A DNA stretch of 64,000 bases from Flavobacterium cerinum. Its GTDB lineage: Bacteria > Bacteroidota > Bacteroidia > Flavobacteriales > Flavobacteriaceae. The number at the start of each line of letters is the position of its first letter. Position 1 is the first letter of the stretch. The position numbers and the translations under genes were made by a program. Shown here piece after piece: positions 1 through 8,994 of the stretch. The stretch spans positions 3,100,001 to 3,164,000 of the forward strand of contig NZ_CP101751.1 in the NCBI RefSeq assembly GCF_024496085.1, read 5' to 3'. The notes under the pieces were generated by a model. The model searched no databases and was not told the origin of the DNA. It saw only the letters and a list, made by a program, of their open reading frames with translations.

Positions 1-1324
1 GTAATTCATTAACCAGATAAATCAGTTTTTTAGAATTTCGTTCGATCAGGGATAATTCTTCTTGATATGCTGTTCCCGAATGTTGTTTTATGACCTGAAC
101 CGGACCATCGATCAACGTAAGTGGTGTTCGGATTTCATGAACGATATTTTCAAATAAGCGTAGCTTTTCCTGTTCGATTTTCTGGTTGGTTTTCTTTCTC
201 AAAAACAGTAAATAAGCCGCAAATCCGGCTACGATAAATAGCGTAATTGCGCCAAATAACACTATAATATTCTGATTTTTGGCTTTTTCGATTTCCTGTT
301 TATTCAACTGGATTTCCTTTTCTTTCTTTTCGCTTTGGTATTTGATTTCCAGTTCTTCAATCTCTTTTTGTTTGGCTACTGAAAACAAGCGTTGTCGCGT
401 TTCATTTTCCAGGTTTTTATAATAATACGCGTTTTTAAAATCGTTTACGCTATCATATAACGCACTGATACGCTGATATAAAGTCGGTTTATATTGATCC
501 TCCGGACGCAATTCGTTTATTGCGATTGCCTTTTTCATATAAGCAATTGCCGTAGCATAATCTTTTTTGCTCTGGTAATATTCTCCAATATTCTGAGTTG
601 CATTCATCATAGTCAGATAATCCTTTTGTTTTGATGATGCCTCCAGACTTTTCCGGTAATAATAGATACAGGAATCCGGTTTTATGGTCTGATAAGCTGC
701 TCCCAATGAATTGTAAACAGTTGCCAGATATTGTTGTTGTTTTTCCTTTAAAAGGGTCTTTTCGGCATCTTTCAGTGTTTTTATCGCTTCATTAAACGAT
801 TTGTTGGTTATTTGCAATACGGCAAGATTTGCTGAAATAAAAGCGTAATACTGATAATCATTCGCCTCTTTTTTGGACTGAGCTGCCTTTTTCAGGTAAA
901 ATTCGGCTTTTTGCAAGTTGTTCTGATAAAAGTAACAAACCGCAATACCGTTATAAATGGTACCGCATAGCGATTTTTCATCGTGTTTTTCAGCCAACTC
1001 CAATCCTTTCAGATAAGCTGAAATAGCTTGTTTCATATGATTTTGCTTCTGATATACTTCTCCGGTTTTTGCGTAAGACCGAATAACAAGCGAGGGATTA
1101 TTTTCTTTTTCACCGATCGTGCGGGCAATCTGACTATAATACAAACAGGAATCTACATTAATCTCCAGATAATGATGGGCAAGTTGTATGCTCAAATCAC
1201 CTTTCCGGATACTTTCTGCTTTTTGAAACAGACTTCGTAATGAATCGGCTGTATTCTGACTATAGCCTTCTTTAGAGAAGAGAAATGATAAAGCTAATAC
1301 GAGAAAAAGTTTTTTTTTTGTCAT
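1..1324 (-). CDS. TPR-containing sensor histidine kinase, partial (C-terminus outside window)
   Basis: The reading frame runs from an ATG at 1324 to the window edge with no stop, so about 441 residues are visible. An N-terminal signal segment (MTKKKLFLVLALSFLFS) is followed by about 300 residues of helical TPR-like repeats (for example AVCYFYQNNLQKAEFYLKKA), then a coiled stretch and one transmembrane helix near residues 354-376. After it comes the start of a histidine kinase dimerisation domain with the H-box VHEIRTPLTLIDGPV near residue 396. The ATPase domain and any fused regulator lie beyond the window. This architecture, a periplasmic TPR sensor with one membrane helix and a cytoplasmic kinase, is common in Flavobacteria. 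The ligand is unknown. No cognate regulator is visible. Confidence 0.88.
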   Translation of the reverse strand, partial: MTKKKLFLVLALSFLFSKEGYSQNTADSLRSLFQKAESIRKGDLSIQLAHHYLEINVDSCLYYSQIARTIGEKENNPSLVIRSYAKTGEVYQKQNHMKQAISAYLKGLELAEKHDEKSLCGTIYNGIAVCYFYQNNLQKAEFYLKKAAQSKKEANDYQYYAFISANLAVLQITNKSFNEAIKTLKDAEKTLLKEKQQQYLATVYNSLGAAYQTIKPDSCIYYYRKSLEASSKQKDYLTMMNATQNIGEYYQSKKDYATAIAYMKKAIAINELRPEDQYKPTLYQRISALYDSVNDFKNAYYYKNLENETRQRLFSVAKQKEIEELEIKYQSEKKEKEIQLNKQEIEKAKNQNIIVLFGAITLFIVAGFAAYLLFLRKKTNQKIEQEKLRLFENIVHEIRTPLTLIDGPVQVIKQHSGTAYQEELSLIERNSKKLIYLVNEL

Positions 1325-1573
1325 AATTGTATAACAATAATGGGCGTTATTTTTTCAATTGTACTTTCTTTTATCCCATTAATGAGACAAATACGGACAA
1401 ATATATACTTTTATAGTAAATCATTCGTTTTGATTATCTTAATTAACGGTGACAAAAAACGGACTGTAATTTCCTTTTACGCTATTATTCCCGATGTATT
1501 TGTAAATTGCACGATCCGTTTGTCCGAACGAAATCTCAACCGTTTCCAACAAGGATTTATACCATTTGAGAGC

Positions 1574-2035
1574 ATGAAAAATAACAAAAAACGATTTATC
1601 GCTACTTCCACCTTACTAATTCTATTTTTAGGAATGTTATTTTCCGGTTGTAAAAAAAAGGATTTTAACGAATACCGTTCTTTTTATCGCGCCGTACACC
1701 AAAATGATACCGCATTATTATCCATCGAAACCCATGAGGATCGGTTTTACGGGCATTATCAGATTTATTACGGAAGTCGGGCGGTTAAAGATTCCGGTAG
1801 TATTGAAGGCGTTATTAACGGGGATACATTACGCGCTAAATACCGATATCGTTCTTTCGGAGGCGGCATTAATGTTGTTCCGGTTATTTTTCTAAAACGC
1901 AATGACAAACTGATATTAGGCAGTGGTATTGCCGCCAGTTATATGAATTTTGTCTACTACAAACCCGAGTTTCCGATTGATTTTGACAACTCTAAATTTA
2001 TTTTTGATCCGGTTAAGGAATCTGAAATAAAATAA
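1574..2035 (+). CDS. small lipoprotein of unknown function
   Basis: I take the ATG at 1574 as start because it begins a clear lipoprotein signal (MKNNKKRFIATSTLLILFLG, then a lipobox ending LFSGC) and is preceded by the purine-rich GAGAG. The longer frame from 1340 adds 78 residues before the signal and is unlikely. The mature part, about 125 residues, is beta-rich with a glycine-rich centre (YRSFGGGINVV). No family was recognised. It stands alone, divergent from the histidine kinase. Confidence 0.7.
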   Translation: MKNNKKRFIATSTLLILFLGMLFSGCKKKDFNEYRSFYRAVHQNDTALLSIETHEDRFYGHYQIYYGSRAVKDSGSIEGVINGDTLRAKYRYRSFGGGINVVPVIFLKRNDKLILGSGIAASYMNFVYYKPEFPIDFDNSKFIFDPVKESEIK

Positions 2036-2180
2036 GTTATCCCAAATCGCATAGCGACAATTTAAAATTTCTCACTTAATTGAAAAAAAGTGGCAAGGTT
2101 TTAGTTATTTCGAAAATGTCTTGAAAATAAAGGCTCCGGACACGGTATACCCAATAACTTTAACCCTATTAAAATGTACT

Positions 2181-3479
2181 ATGATCAGATATTATTTTAA
2201 ATTTCTTACTGCACTACTCTTTATAACTTCCGTTAATACCTATGGTCAGCTTTATGACATTTTTCAAGTCACAAACATTGAAAAATTTCAGGGCAAAAAC
2301 TTTACACTGGAAGGAAAAATCTATTACAAAGATGCCATCACAAATGATTCCTGGTTAGTTTTGGCCGCACTTTCGGTGGATGATAAAGGAAAAGTAATAA
2401 AGGCTCCGATCTATAATGATAATGCAGGTGACTATTATAAAAAAGGAGAATGGAGTTCGTATCAGCTTAAAGGCAAAATCGAAAAAAAAGCAACCTATTT
2501 GGCTGTCGGTATTACCATTGCCGGTAACGGAAGCTATTATTTAGATGATTTTAAACTTTTTGTTGGCGACGGAAAAAACCGAATTGAAATTCCTTTAGCG
2601 AATGCGGGTTTTGAAAACGATTCACTAACCAATTGGCAAAACCGGAATTTCGACAAAAACACTACGATTTTGCCGTCAAAAGAAATGGCTTTTACGGGCG
2701 CTCAATCTTTGTTTATTGACAACTCAAAAGTTGTAGCTGCGCCAACATTGGGAAATAATCCGGAAGTGGGAAAATACATGGATGTGAACGGGATTAAACT
2801 CTATTATGAAATTTACGGAGAAGGCGAACCGCTTTTATTGATTCACGGGAATAATTCTTCAATGGGCCGTTTTGACAAACAACTGGAGGCGCTGACCAAG
2901 AAGTATAAAGTAATTGCACTGGACAGCCGCGGACAAGGAAAATCTACAGATGATCAAACTAAAATAACGTATGAACTGATGGCCGGGGATATTGCTGTTT
3001 TCTTAGAAAAATTGCAACTCAAAAAAGTAAATATATTGGGTTGGAGTGATGGCGGAAATATTGCAGTTATTCTTGGTATGTTACATCCTGATAAAGTAAA
3101 TAAAATGGCTATTATGGGAACCGTTTTATATAACAATGACAGTTCTGTAACGTCCGAAACGAATAAATTACTTCATCAACAAGTAAAAGAAATGACAAAT
3201 CGAGGCGTTTCTGAGACCAGTATGGATTATCGCCTAAAAATGCTTTTACTAACAGAACCGAACATCAATCCGGATGCTTTAGAAAAAATACAGGCGCCAA
3301 CATTAGTCATGGCCGGTGAGCATGATGTGGTTAAGGAAAAACACACCAAACTGATTGCTGCCAAAATACCGAATAGTCAATTGGTTATTTTCAAAGGAGC
3401 TGATCACGAAGCACCTGCTAAGATTCCGCAGCTATTTAATGAAACCGTTTTAAAGTTTTTTGACTCGCCTGTTAAATAA
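2181..3479 (+). CDS. secreted alpha/beta hydrolase with N-terminal beta-sandwich domain
   Basis: The start at 2181 gives a signal peptide (MIRYYFKFLTALLFITSVNT). Residues about 25-160 look like a carbohydrate-binding-type jelly roll (ending SYYLDDFKLFVGDG). The second half is an alpha/beta hydrolase: oxyanion segment LLLIHGNNSS, strand VIALDSRGQGKS, nucleophile elbow GWSDGG (serine), acid in MAGEHDVV and histidine in GADHEAPA, so the Ser-Asp-His triad is complete. The substrate cannot be read; esters or lactones are typical for the family. It is monocistronic and converges on the HNH gene, sharing a terminator hairpin with it. Confidence 0.85.
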   Translation: MIRYYFKFLTALLFITSVNTYGQLYDIFQVTNIEKFQGKNFTLEGKIYYKDAITNDSWLVLAALSVDDKGKVIKAPIYNDNAGDYYKKGEWSSYQLKGKIEKKATYLAVGITIAGNGSYYLDDFKLFVGDGKNRIEIPLANAGFENDSLTNWQNRNFDKNTTILPSKEMAFTGAQSLFIDNSKVVAAPTLGNNPEVGKYMDVNGIKLYYEIYGEGEPLLLIHGNNSSMGRFDKQLEALTKKYKVIALDSRGQGKSTDDQTKITYELMAGDIAVFLEKLQLKKVNILGWSDGGNIAVILGMLHPDKVNKMAIMGTVLYNNDSSVTSETNKLLHQQVKEMTNRGVSETSMDYRLKMLLLTEPNINPDALEKIQAPTLVMAGEHDVVKEKHTKLIAAKIPNSQLVIFKGADHEAPAKIPQLFNETVLKFFDSPVK

Positions 3480-3490
3480 AAACAGATAAA

Positions 3491-3524
3491 AGCCTCGAAA
3501 TCATATGACTTCGGGGCTTTTTTT
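3491..3524. terminator. hairpin between convergent genes, inside the 3' end of the HNH gene
   Basis: AGCCTCGAA (3491-3499) pairs with TTCGGGGCT (3510-3518) and is followed by a T run on the plus strand. It serves the plus-strand hydrolase. The hairpin includes the stop and last codons of the minus-strand HNH gene. Confidence 0.75.
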
Positions 3525-4562
3525 ATCCTCTTTTATTATTTGCTGAAAATAAGCATCTAATTGTACATTGATATCTTGCAAAAATTTACTCATCGGACGT
3601 TTATGAATTCCTTTTTCCTGATCATAGGTTCCCAATATAATACGTTCTTCAATTGTAGTGTTGGTAAATATTCCGGAGAAAGAAGCGGAAAGTTTGTCTT
3701 TATAGGTTTCCGAATATTTTATTTTTCGGGTAATCAACTCTTCTACCAAATCGATTTGTGTATTATAAATCCCTTTTATATCATAGCGATCAGCTAATTT
3801 GGTCATTCCATCCGGATAAGTATGATTGTCTATAAAATCAATTTCCAATGGTTTTTGATGAAGTAAAAAAGAACTTAACGTGCGTTCGACTATCTTAAAT
3901 GTAAATTTATTTGTCCATTTATCGGTATCACTCGCTAAAAAATCAATTCCGATTTCTTGATTTCTTTTAATCAAATTGCATCCGGAACAGATCGGCAAAA
4001 GGTTATACAGCGAAATACTTAAGCCCGGATATTTTTCTTTCGGAAAATAATGATCAAACTGAAATTTAGCGCTGTATCTTTTCTGGACGCTATTTCCTTT
4101 TTTGTTCTTTTTTTCCGGTTGAACGGATAAAGCATATTGGGCATTACAGATATAACAGGTTTTGATTCCGATTTTGGGATATACTTTCCGAATTGCATTT
4201 TTCCCTTTGGTTTTGTAATTCAAAATCGCCATTATTTCATTATGAAATGCTTTTTTTCTTTTGTTTTCTCTGCATGTTTTACAATCGCCGCAATCTTTTT
4301 TATCCTTTACAAAATCACATCGACCGTTATCAAACTGTACCGTACAATTATCAAATTGTTTTTTAAAGACCGGCAGTTTTTTTTCATCTGCCATTACGAT
4401 ATTTTTTAAAACGGTTTGGGAAGAAAAAATAGCAATAAAGCTGTTGAAATCCGGGTATTTCTTTTCTAATCCTGTAATTCGGCCGAATAATTCAGCATAA
4501 TCAAAGGCTTTTGCATATTCGTTTTTTATTGCTTTAAATTTAGAAAAATCAATCGGCCCCAC
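3501..4562 (-). CDS. HNH endonuclease, PtuB-like partner of the adjacent ATPase
   Basis: 353 residues. The nuclease core has a zinc pair C136-x2-C139, then the His-metal segment FDHYFPKEKYP (D170-H171), an Asn in SLYNLLP (N187), and a second zinc pair C192-x2-C195 followed by N196 and K199. This is an HNH fold with a structural zinc. Upstream, residues 73-97 hold a further cysteine cluster (C73, C82, C91-x2-C94-x2-C97), possibly a second zinc site. The start is GTG, whose last base-sharing overlap with the TAG stop of the ATPase gene (TAGTG) indicates translational coupling. ATPase plus HNH nuclease is the layout of Septu (PtuAB) and of some retron effectors. Both proteins appear longer than the usual Septu pair, so this may be a variant. 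The function is inferred from motifs and context. Confidence 0.8.
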   Translation of the reverse strand: MGPIDFSKFKAIKNEYAKAFDYAELFGRITGLEKKYPDFNSFIAIFSSQTVLKNIVMADEKKLPVFKKQFDNCTVQFDNGRCDFVKDKKDCGDCKTCRENKRKKAFHNEIMAILNYKTKGKNAIRKVYPKIGIKTCYICNAQYALSVQPEKKNKKGNSVQKRYSAKFQFDHYFPKEKYPGLSISLYNLLPICSGCNLIKRNQEIGIDFLASDTDKWTNKFTFKIVERTLSSFLLHQKPLEIDFIDNHTYPDGMTKLADRYDIKGIYNTQIDLVEELITRKIKYSETYKDKLSASFSGIFTNTTIEERIILGTYDQEKGIHKRPMSKFLQDINVQLDAYFQQIIKEDKKSPEVI

Positions 4563-6892
4563 TAGTTCTTTAATTTGGCATTAATTACTGCTAATTCTCT
4601 TTTCAATTCGATTTGTCGTTTTTTCAATACCAAAAAATCAGCGAATTTAGATTCTAATAATGACAGCACCGAATTCTTTATTACCGGTTCTCCGATAAGG
4701 TTAATTTGCGCTAGCAAATGTTCGTATTTACCATTATCTAATTGATTATCTTTCAGTTTATTAATTTTTTCAATTAGTTTAAGGATACAGTTTTTCGCAA
4801 ATTCACCCATAAATCCGTTTAAAAAAAAATCGTTGGCTAATAAATCATGAATATTGGCTCCAAAAGTTTGTTCAAATTGTTTGGATGACGGTTTCCCCTC
4901 TTCTATTCTAAGAATATTTTGATTGGGTATATCTGAAAGAATAAAAGGCGAATGGGTTGCCAATAGTATATTAAAATTTTTCAGGCTTCCGGTAGCGGCA
5001 TTTTTTTTAATTTCCGAAAGTAAATCCTGTATTAGTTTTTTCTGATATTCCGGATGATAGTACAGTTCTACCTCATCGAGTATAATCGTGACATAATTGT
5101 ATTTTTTAATCCGTGATTTATTTACGGGATGTATCGTTTTTAGATTATTGATATGGTAAATTATGGTATTGATATTAAAAATATACTGTTGTTCGCCGGA
5201 GCTTAAATCGGATAGTTTAACCCGTTGCTTTTCTTTTTCAAATTCGATATCAATTGTAAACAACGCCGGAAAAAGATAGCGAATCAGTTCTTCTGTTCCT
5301 TTTGATTGCAGATTAAATCTCTTTTCTACAAAATCGATCCATTCTCTTAATTCCTGTTCCGACAAATGAATTTCTTTTTGCGTATTCCAGCTTTTCAAAA
5401 AATTCAGGTGCGTTACCAAAACATCATAATGCAGTAAAAAGTTATAGGTCTGATTGAATTTTCTTGAAATATGAGAATTTGAAACCAGTAAAAATTCTTT
5501 TGTTTTATTGAGCTGCCATTCATCTGTATCCGTTATTTCAAACGGGTAATGTTTACCTGAAAAATCATCGGCTTCATAAAAATGTTTCATATAAGTATTC
5601 GAAATACTACGCATTTTTTTGATTAGATACCCCATACAAAAACTTAGTATGTGTTCGTCTTTTTTTAACTGAAAGCGGTTTGGAAACGGAGCATTTGCTA
5701 AAAAGTTTAAAAAAGCCTCTTTATTTTTATAAGTAACCGTTTCATGAAACGGATAAATAATATCTGATTTTCGTTTTAAGATAAACTTTTTAAAGGTATA
5801 TTTTCCGAGAATACTGGCTTTCGAATCAGTTTTGTATTGTTCAATTATGGTGTAAACGAGACGATCGGTTGCCAGTTCCTGCTCGGCATTTATATCAATA
5901 TTCCCTTTTCTGCGATAAGGATTAATTACAATCGGAGTCTGATACCCGTCATTTTTATGCAATAATTTAAAAATCCAATCCCCTAAATGATCCGAATTCA
6001 TCGAATAATGGGCATAATTTAAAAGAATGGTATAGAACCGATTTCCTTTTGGAATTTGTACGTGGTGATTTATCTTTTCTATCCGATAGATTTCATGATC
6101 GATTTGATAAAACAGCTGAAAATTAAGTTCTTCTTTAATCTTTATTTCAAATTTCACTTCTGTTTTATAACGTGTAAGCAAAGACTGTAATTGGTTTATA
6201 AAAGATTCATTTAGTTCTTTGTATAAAAAATCAATATTATGTGATTCCGGATTAATTTTGATGTCATAATTTTTTCCGGCTTCCACATAATAACGCCACA
6301 AAACCGAATAACATTTTGCTGTACTATCCGATATTTTACAATCCAGTAATGAGTCGGAATTCCATATTTGAAGCTGAGAAATGAGTTTTTCGGCAACAGG
6401 AATCAGGTTGTTTTCATTTAAACTTCTAAAGAGTATTGAAAAACGAGTTCCTGCCTTTTGCTTATCCTGTAAAAAAGGTAAAATTTCGTTATAATATTCT
6501 TTGACAAAGTGAACCAGATAGCGAAGATCTTTAAACAATTGCTGACTTGTGGAGGTCATCGTTCCTAAATGATAACAGGAAAGATAGTAAAGAATCAAAT
6601 TATAGAAATCGATTAAGCTGCTTTTACCGCTTCCGTTCGGGCCAACTATTGCGGCAACATTAAAATGAATACCATCGGAAGAATAGATGTCCGGTGTGAT
6701 CGTATCGGGTTGGATTACACTAACCGTATTGGTTGCTGTATTTCCGTTGATTTCCGATATTTCAACATTGTGTTCGTCTACAAACAGAAAGTCCTGATAA
6801 AACTTATAAATGATCTGATCCTGAAGGTTTTTTTTAAATTTTTTGTTTGTTCCTGTTAACGGACGTATGGCCAGTAGTCGAAATCCATTCAT
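4562..6892 (-). CDS. ABC/SMC-type ATPase, PtuA-like
   Basis: 776 residues. Walker A is GPNGSGKSS (residues 84-92). A long helical insert without recognised domains follows, then the ABC signature LSSGE (563-567), Walker B with catalytic Glu IILDEVELYYHPE (D606-E607) and the H-loop LLATHSP (H647). These order and spacings fit the AAA_15/AAA_21 (OLD/PtuA-like) class. The C-terminal ~60 residues are a charged helix (KKRQIELKRELAVINAKLKN). The gene is first in a two-gene unit with the HNH nuclease, overlapping it by one base. A defence role is inferred from the pairing. In the family, the ATPase is thought to control the nuclease. No reverse transcriptase or other third component was seen nearby. 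Confidence 0.82.
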   Translation of the reverse strand: MNGFRLLAIRPLTGTNKKFKKNLQDQIIYKFYQDFLFVDEHNVEISEINGNTATNTVSVIQPDTITPDIYSSDGIHFNVAAIVGPNGSGKSSLIDFYNLILYYLSCYHLGTMTSTSQQLFKDLRYLVHFVKEYYNEILPFLQDKQKAGTRFSILFRSLNENNLIPVAEKLISQLQIWNSDSLLDCKISDSTAKCYSVLWRYYVEAGKNYDIKINPESHNIDFLYKELNESFINQLQSLLTRYKTEVKFEIKIKEELNFQLFYQIDHEIYRIEKINHHVQIPKGNRFYTILLNYAHYSMNSDHLGDWIFKLLHKNDGYQTPIVINPYRRKGNIDINAEQELATDRLVYTIIEQYKTDSKASILGKYTFKKFILKRKSDIIYPFHETVTYKNKEAFLNFLANAPFPNRFQLKKDEHILSFCMGYLIKKMRSISNTYMKHFYEADDFSGKHYPFEITDTDEWQLNKTKEFLLVSNSHISRKFNQTYNFLLHYDVLVTHLNFLKSWNTQKEIHLSEQELREWIDFVEKRFNLQSKGTEELIRYLFPALFTIDIEFEKEKQRVKLSDLSSGEQQYIFNINTIIYHINNLKTIHPVNKSRIKKYNYVTIILDEVELYYHPEYQKKLIQDLLSEIKKNAATGSLKNFNILLATHSPFILSDIPNQNILRIEEGKPSSKQFEQTFGANIHDLLANDFFLNGFMGEFAKNCILKLIEKINKLKDNQLDNGKYEHLLAQINLIGEPVIKNSVLSLLESKFADFLVLKKRQIELKRELAVINAKLKN

Positions 6893-6971
6893 CTGAGTTT
6901 ATTTTATTCTGAAAACACATTATAAACGGTGCGCCTTAATTCCGGGAGAAGGTTACTTTTCAGAAAAATAA

Positions 6972-6995
6972 AAGGACAACCTTTCGATTGTCCTT
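6972..6995 (-). terminator. terminator of the protease/exported-protein operon
   Basis: On the minus strand AAGGACAA pairs with TTGTCCTT across a short loop and is followed by TTTATTTTT. It lies 25 bases after the stop at 7020. Confidence 0.75.
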
Positions 6996-7019
6996 CTCTT
7001 TTGATAGTATCTTTAAAAA

Positions 7020-8975
7020 TTATCTTCCGAGATTAAAGCTAACCGCTAATGCAAAATAGTAACCAAATTTCACTCGTTTTTCAATCAGGTTACTTTCTTC
7101 CAGTTCCATTCCGGTAATGTCCACATCATTGTACCGATCTTTAATTGAATTGACTTTTCCGACTGCTAATCCGTATGAAAAATTCACTTTATAATCTTTT
7201 CCGAAAATTCCGACTCCCAATCCGCCGGTTGCATATGGTGTAATGTCTTCTTCCAAAGGCACAAAGAAACCGAAGTTAAGCGTAGGTCGTAATTCCGATC
7301 CGGTTTTATACGACATATCCAGATTAATCCCGAGTCCGAACGAACCTTGTTTGTTATCGTCCATTTTGGCTTTGGTTTCGGTAACCGCCGGTTGTGTATC
7401 GGTGGCCGGAGTGATGATTCGGGTATCTTTATAGATATTATTATTAACCAGATTGGTATAAAACAAAGCCGCTCCGTAATCGACTGAAAATTTACCCATG
7501 GTACGGAAGGTTCCTAATGATTTATTGACGGAACCGGTTCCTTTATTCTTTAATGTATATTTGATTTCCACTTCATCTTTAGCCGGAACATCAATTGGAA
7601 TAGGTGTCAGTAATACATTTTCAGGATGCCAGGCCATAATCTTATTTTTTAAAGGTAAAGCAAATGCATCGAATTCCTCAAGATGCTTTTTATAATAAGC
7701 GTCCAGTTCTGTTTTATATTCCGTTACTTCATACAAGTCATTTAGACTGATATAATCGTATGATTTTAAGACAATAATGATATTTTTAAGATAGTTGACT
7801 AAAAGCGGTGATTTGGGGTCTTCAGTCACTAAAGAATCTTTTTCCAATGCAGCAGCGTCAGCCGCATCATCGGTGCCTGCTTTTTTACTTTTGGGTACCA
7901 AATTTTGCAGTGTTTGGATATCACTTTCATAACTATAATTATCTCCGTTTACTATTATTTCAAAATTTTCCAGTTTGTGAAAGCGGTAACTGTTAATCGC
8001 AACCGAAAGATAGCCTTTATTCGGTAAGGTATAAGTTGATTCCAGTTCTCTTATTGCCGAAGTCTTATCGTCTGATTTCTTTTCAAACTGCTTGATTTTC
8101 TTTAAACCCGTGTTGTTTCCGTTCAAAACCGTTTTGGGATCCGTATCAATTACTAATATTCTGTTTTTTTTATGGTATTTTTTATCGGTAATAGGTTCTA
8201 ATTTAAGTAATGGAAAGTCGGTTAATGTTTCACCTAATTCCGTTTCGTCGTCTTCCGTGTTCGTAACTGTTTCTTTAGGAGTATCCGCTTTACCCAGTGA
8301 GAACTTGTCACCTTTTAAATCAAAACACGTTGACGGCGTTCCGCTATTATCTTTAAAACATATTTTTTTATCCGCTTTAGAAATCGTATAGGCTACTTTA
8401 TCCGCTTCGGTACTCCCTAATTGCGTTTCCTTTTTAGTGTCGGAATCAAACATATCCGGTTTTATTGTCACTGCTATTTCGTTAAATGTTCCGTCTTCAT
8501 ACAAATGAATCTGTTTGTATTCATCACCGCCATAAAAAACTACAACTCCTGCATTTGAACTGATAATACTAATGCCCTCTTTTACAAATCGGGGATTTTC
8601 AGGGTCTGGTTGTTTTACGAAATAAAGTACAATTTTATCCGCATCGTTTATAGTATTCACATAGAAAGTAACCTTATTTTTATCTTTTTTACAATCCAGT
8701 TTATACTTTAATTTCCCTCCTTTTTCGGTGCCTAAATCAACTGTTTTTTCCTCGGCACAATTAGTTGCAGTAAATACCGATTCCTGAACAATATTCTTCG
8801 GATCAATTACTTTTCCAAATTTATCGTTTGCATATTCATAAAAACCGATTCTTTTAAAATCGCCTGTCGATTTCGGGAATTCCACTATTGGTTTTCCGCT
8901 GTTGACACCTACTTTGATTTGTGCCTGAAGTGTTCCGGTGATTAGAACCACTAAAAAAAGTACTATTTTTTTCAT
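7020..8975 (-). CDS. large exported protein, possibly outer-membrane associated
   Basis: Start taken at 8975 because it begins a signal peptide (MKKIVLFLVVLITGTLQAQ); the frame extends 16 codons further upstream into the preceding gene. About 651 residues. The first ~250 residues are beta-rich and lysine/aspartate-rich. A middle part looks alpha/beta (residues ~270-430). The last ~150 residues alternate in a way that suggests an outer-membrane barrel (GSFGLGINLDMSYKTGSE, PTLNFGFFVPLEEDI, a terminal FGYYFALAVSFNLGR). No family was recognised. It starts 19 bases after the membrane protease stop, so the two are very likely co-transcribed, and it may be a partner or substrate of that protein. Confidence 0.75.
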   Translation of the reverse strand: MKKIVLFLVVLITGTLQAQIKVGVNSGKPIVEFPKSTGDFKRIGFYEYANDKFGKVIDPKNIVQESVFTATNCAEEKTVDLGTEKGGKLKYKLDCKKDKNKVTFYVNTINDADKIVLYFVKQPDPENPRFVKEGISIISSNAGVVVFYGGDEYKQIHLYEDGTFNEIAVTIKPDMFDSDTKKETQLGSTEADKVAYTISKADKKICFKDNSGTPSTCFDLKGDKFSLGKADTPKETVTNTEDDETELGETLTDFPLLKLEPITDKKYHKKNRILVIDTDPKTVLNGNNTGLKKIKQFEKKSDDKTSAIRELESTYTLPNKGYLSVAINSYRFHKLENFEIIVNGDNYSYESDIQTLQNLVPKSKKAGTDDAADAAALEKDSLVTEDPKSPLLVNYLKNIIIVLKSYDYISLNDLYEVTEYKTELDAYYKKHLEEFDAFALPLKNKIMAWHPENVLLTPIPIDVPAKDEVEIKYTLKNKGTGSVNKSLGTFRTMGKFSVDYGAALFYTNLVNNNIYKDTRIITPATDTQPAVTETKAKMDDNKQGSFGLGINLDMSYKTGSELRPTLNFGFFVPLEEDITPYATGGLGVGIFGKDYKVNFSYGLAVGKVNSIKDRYNDVDITGMELEESNLIEKRVKFGYYFALAVSFNLGR

Positions 8976-8994
8976 TATATCTGTTTTTGGCTGA

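Noticed and set aside
1340..1573. N-terminal extension of the 1.6 kb lipoprotein gene
   Set aside because: It would place 78 residues before a clear lipoprotein signal; the internal ATG at 1574 is a better start.
3501..6892. Retron with ATPase-HNH effector
   Set aside because: No reverse transcriptase or msr/msd-like inverted structure was found next to the pair.
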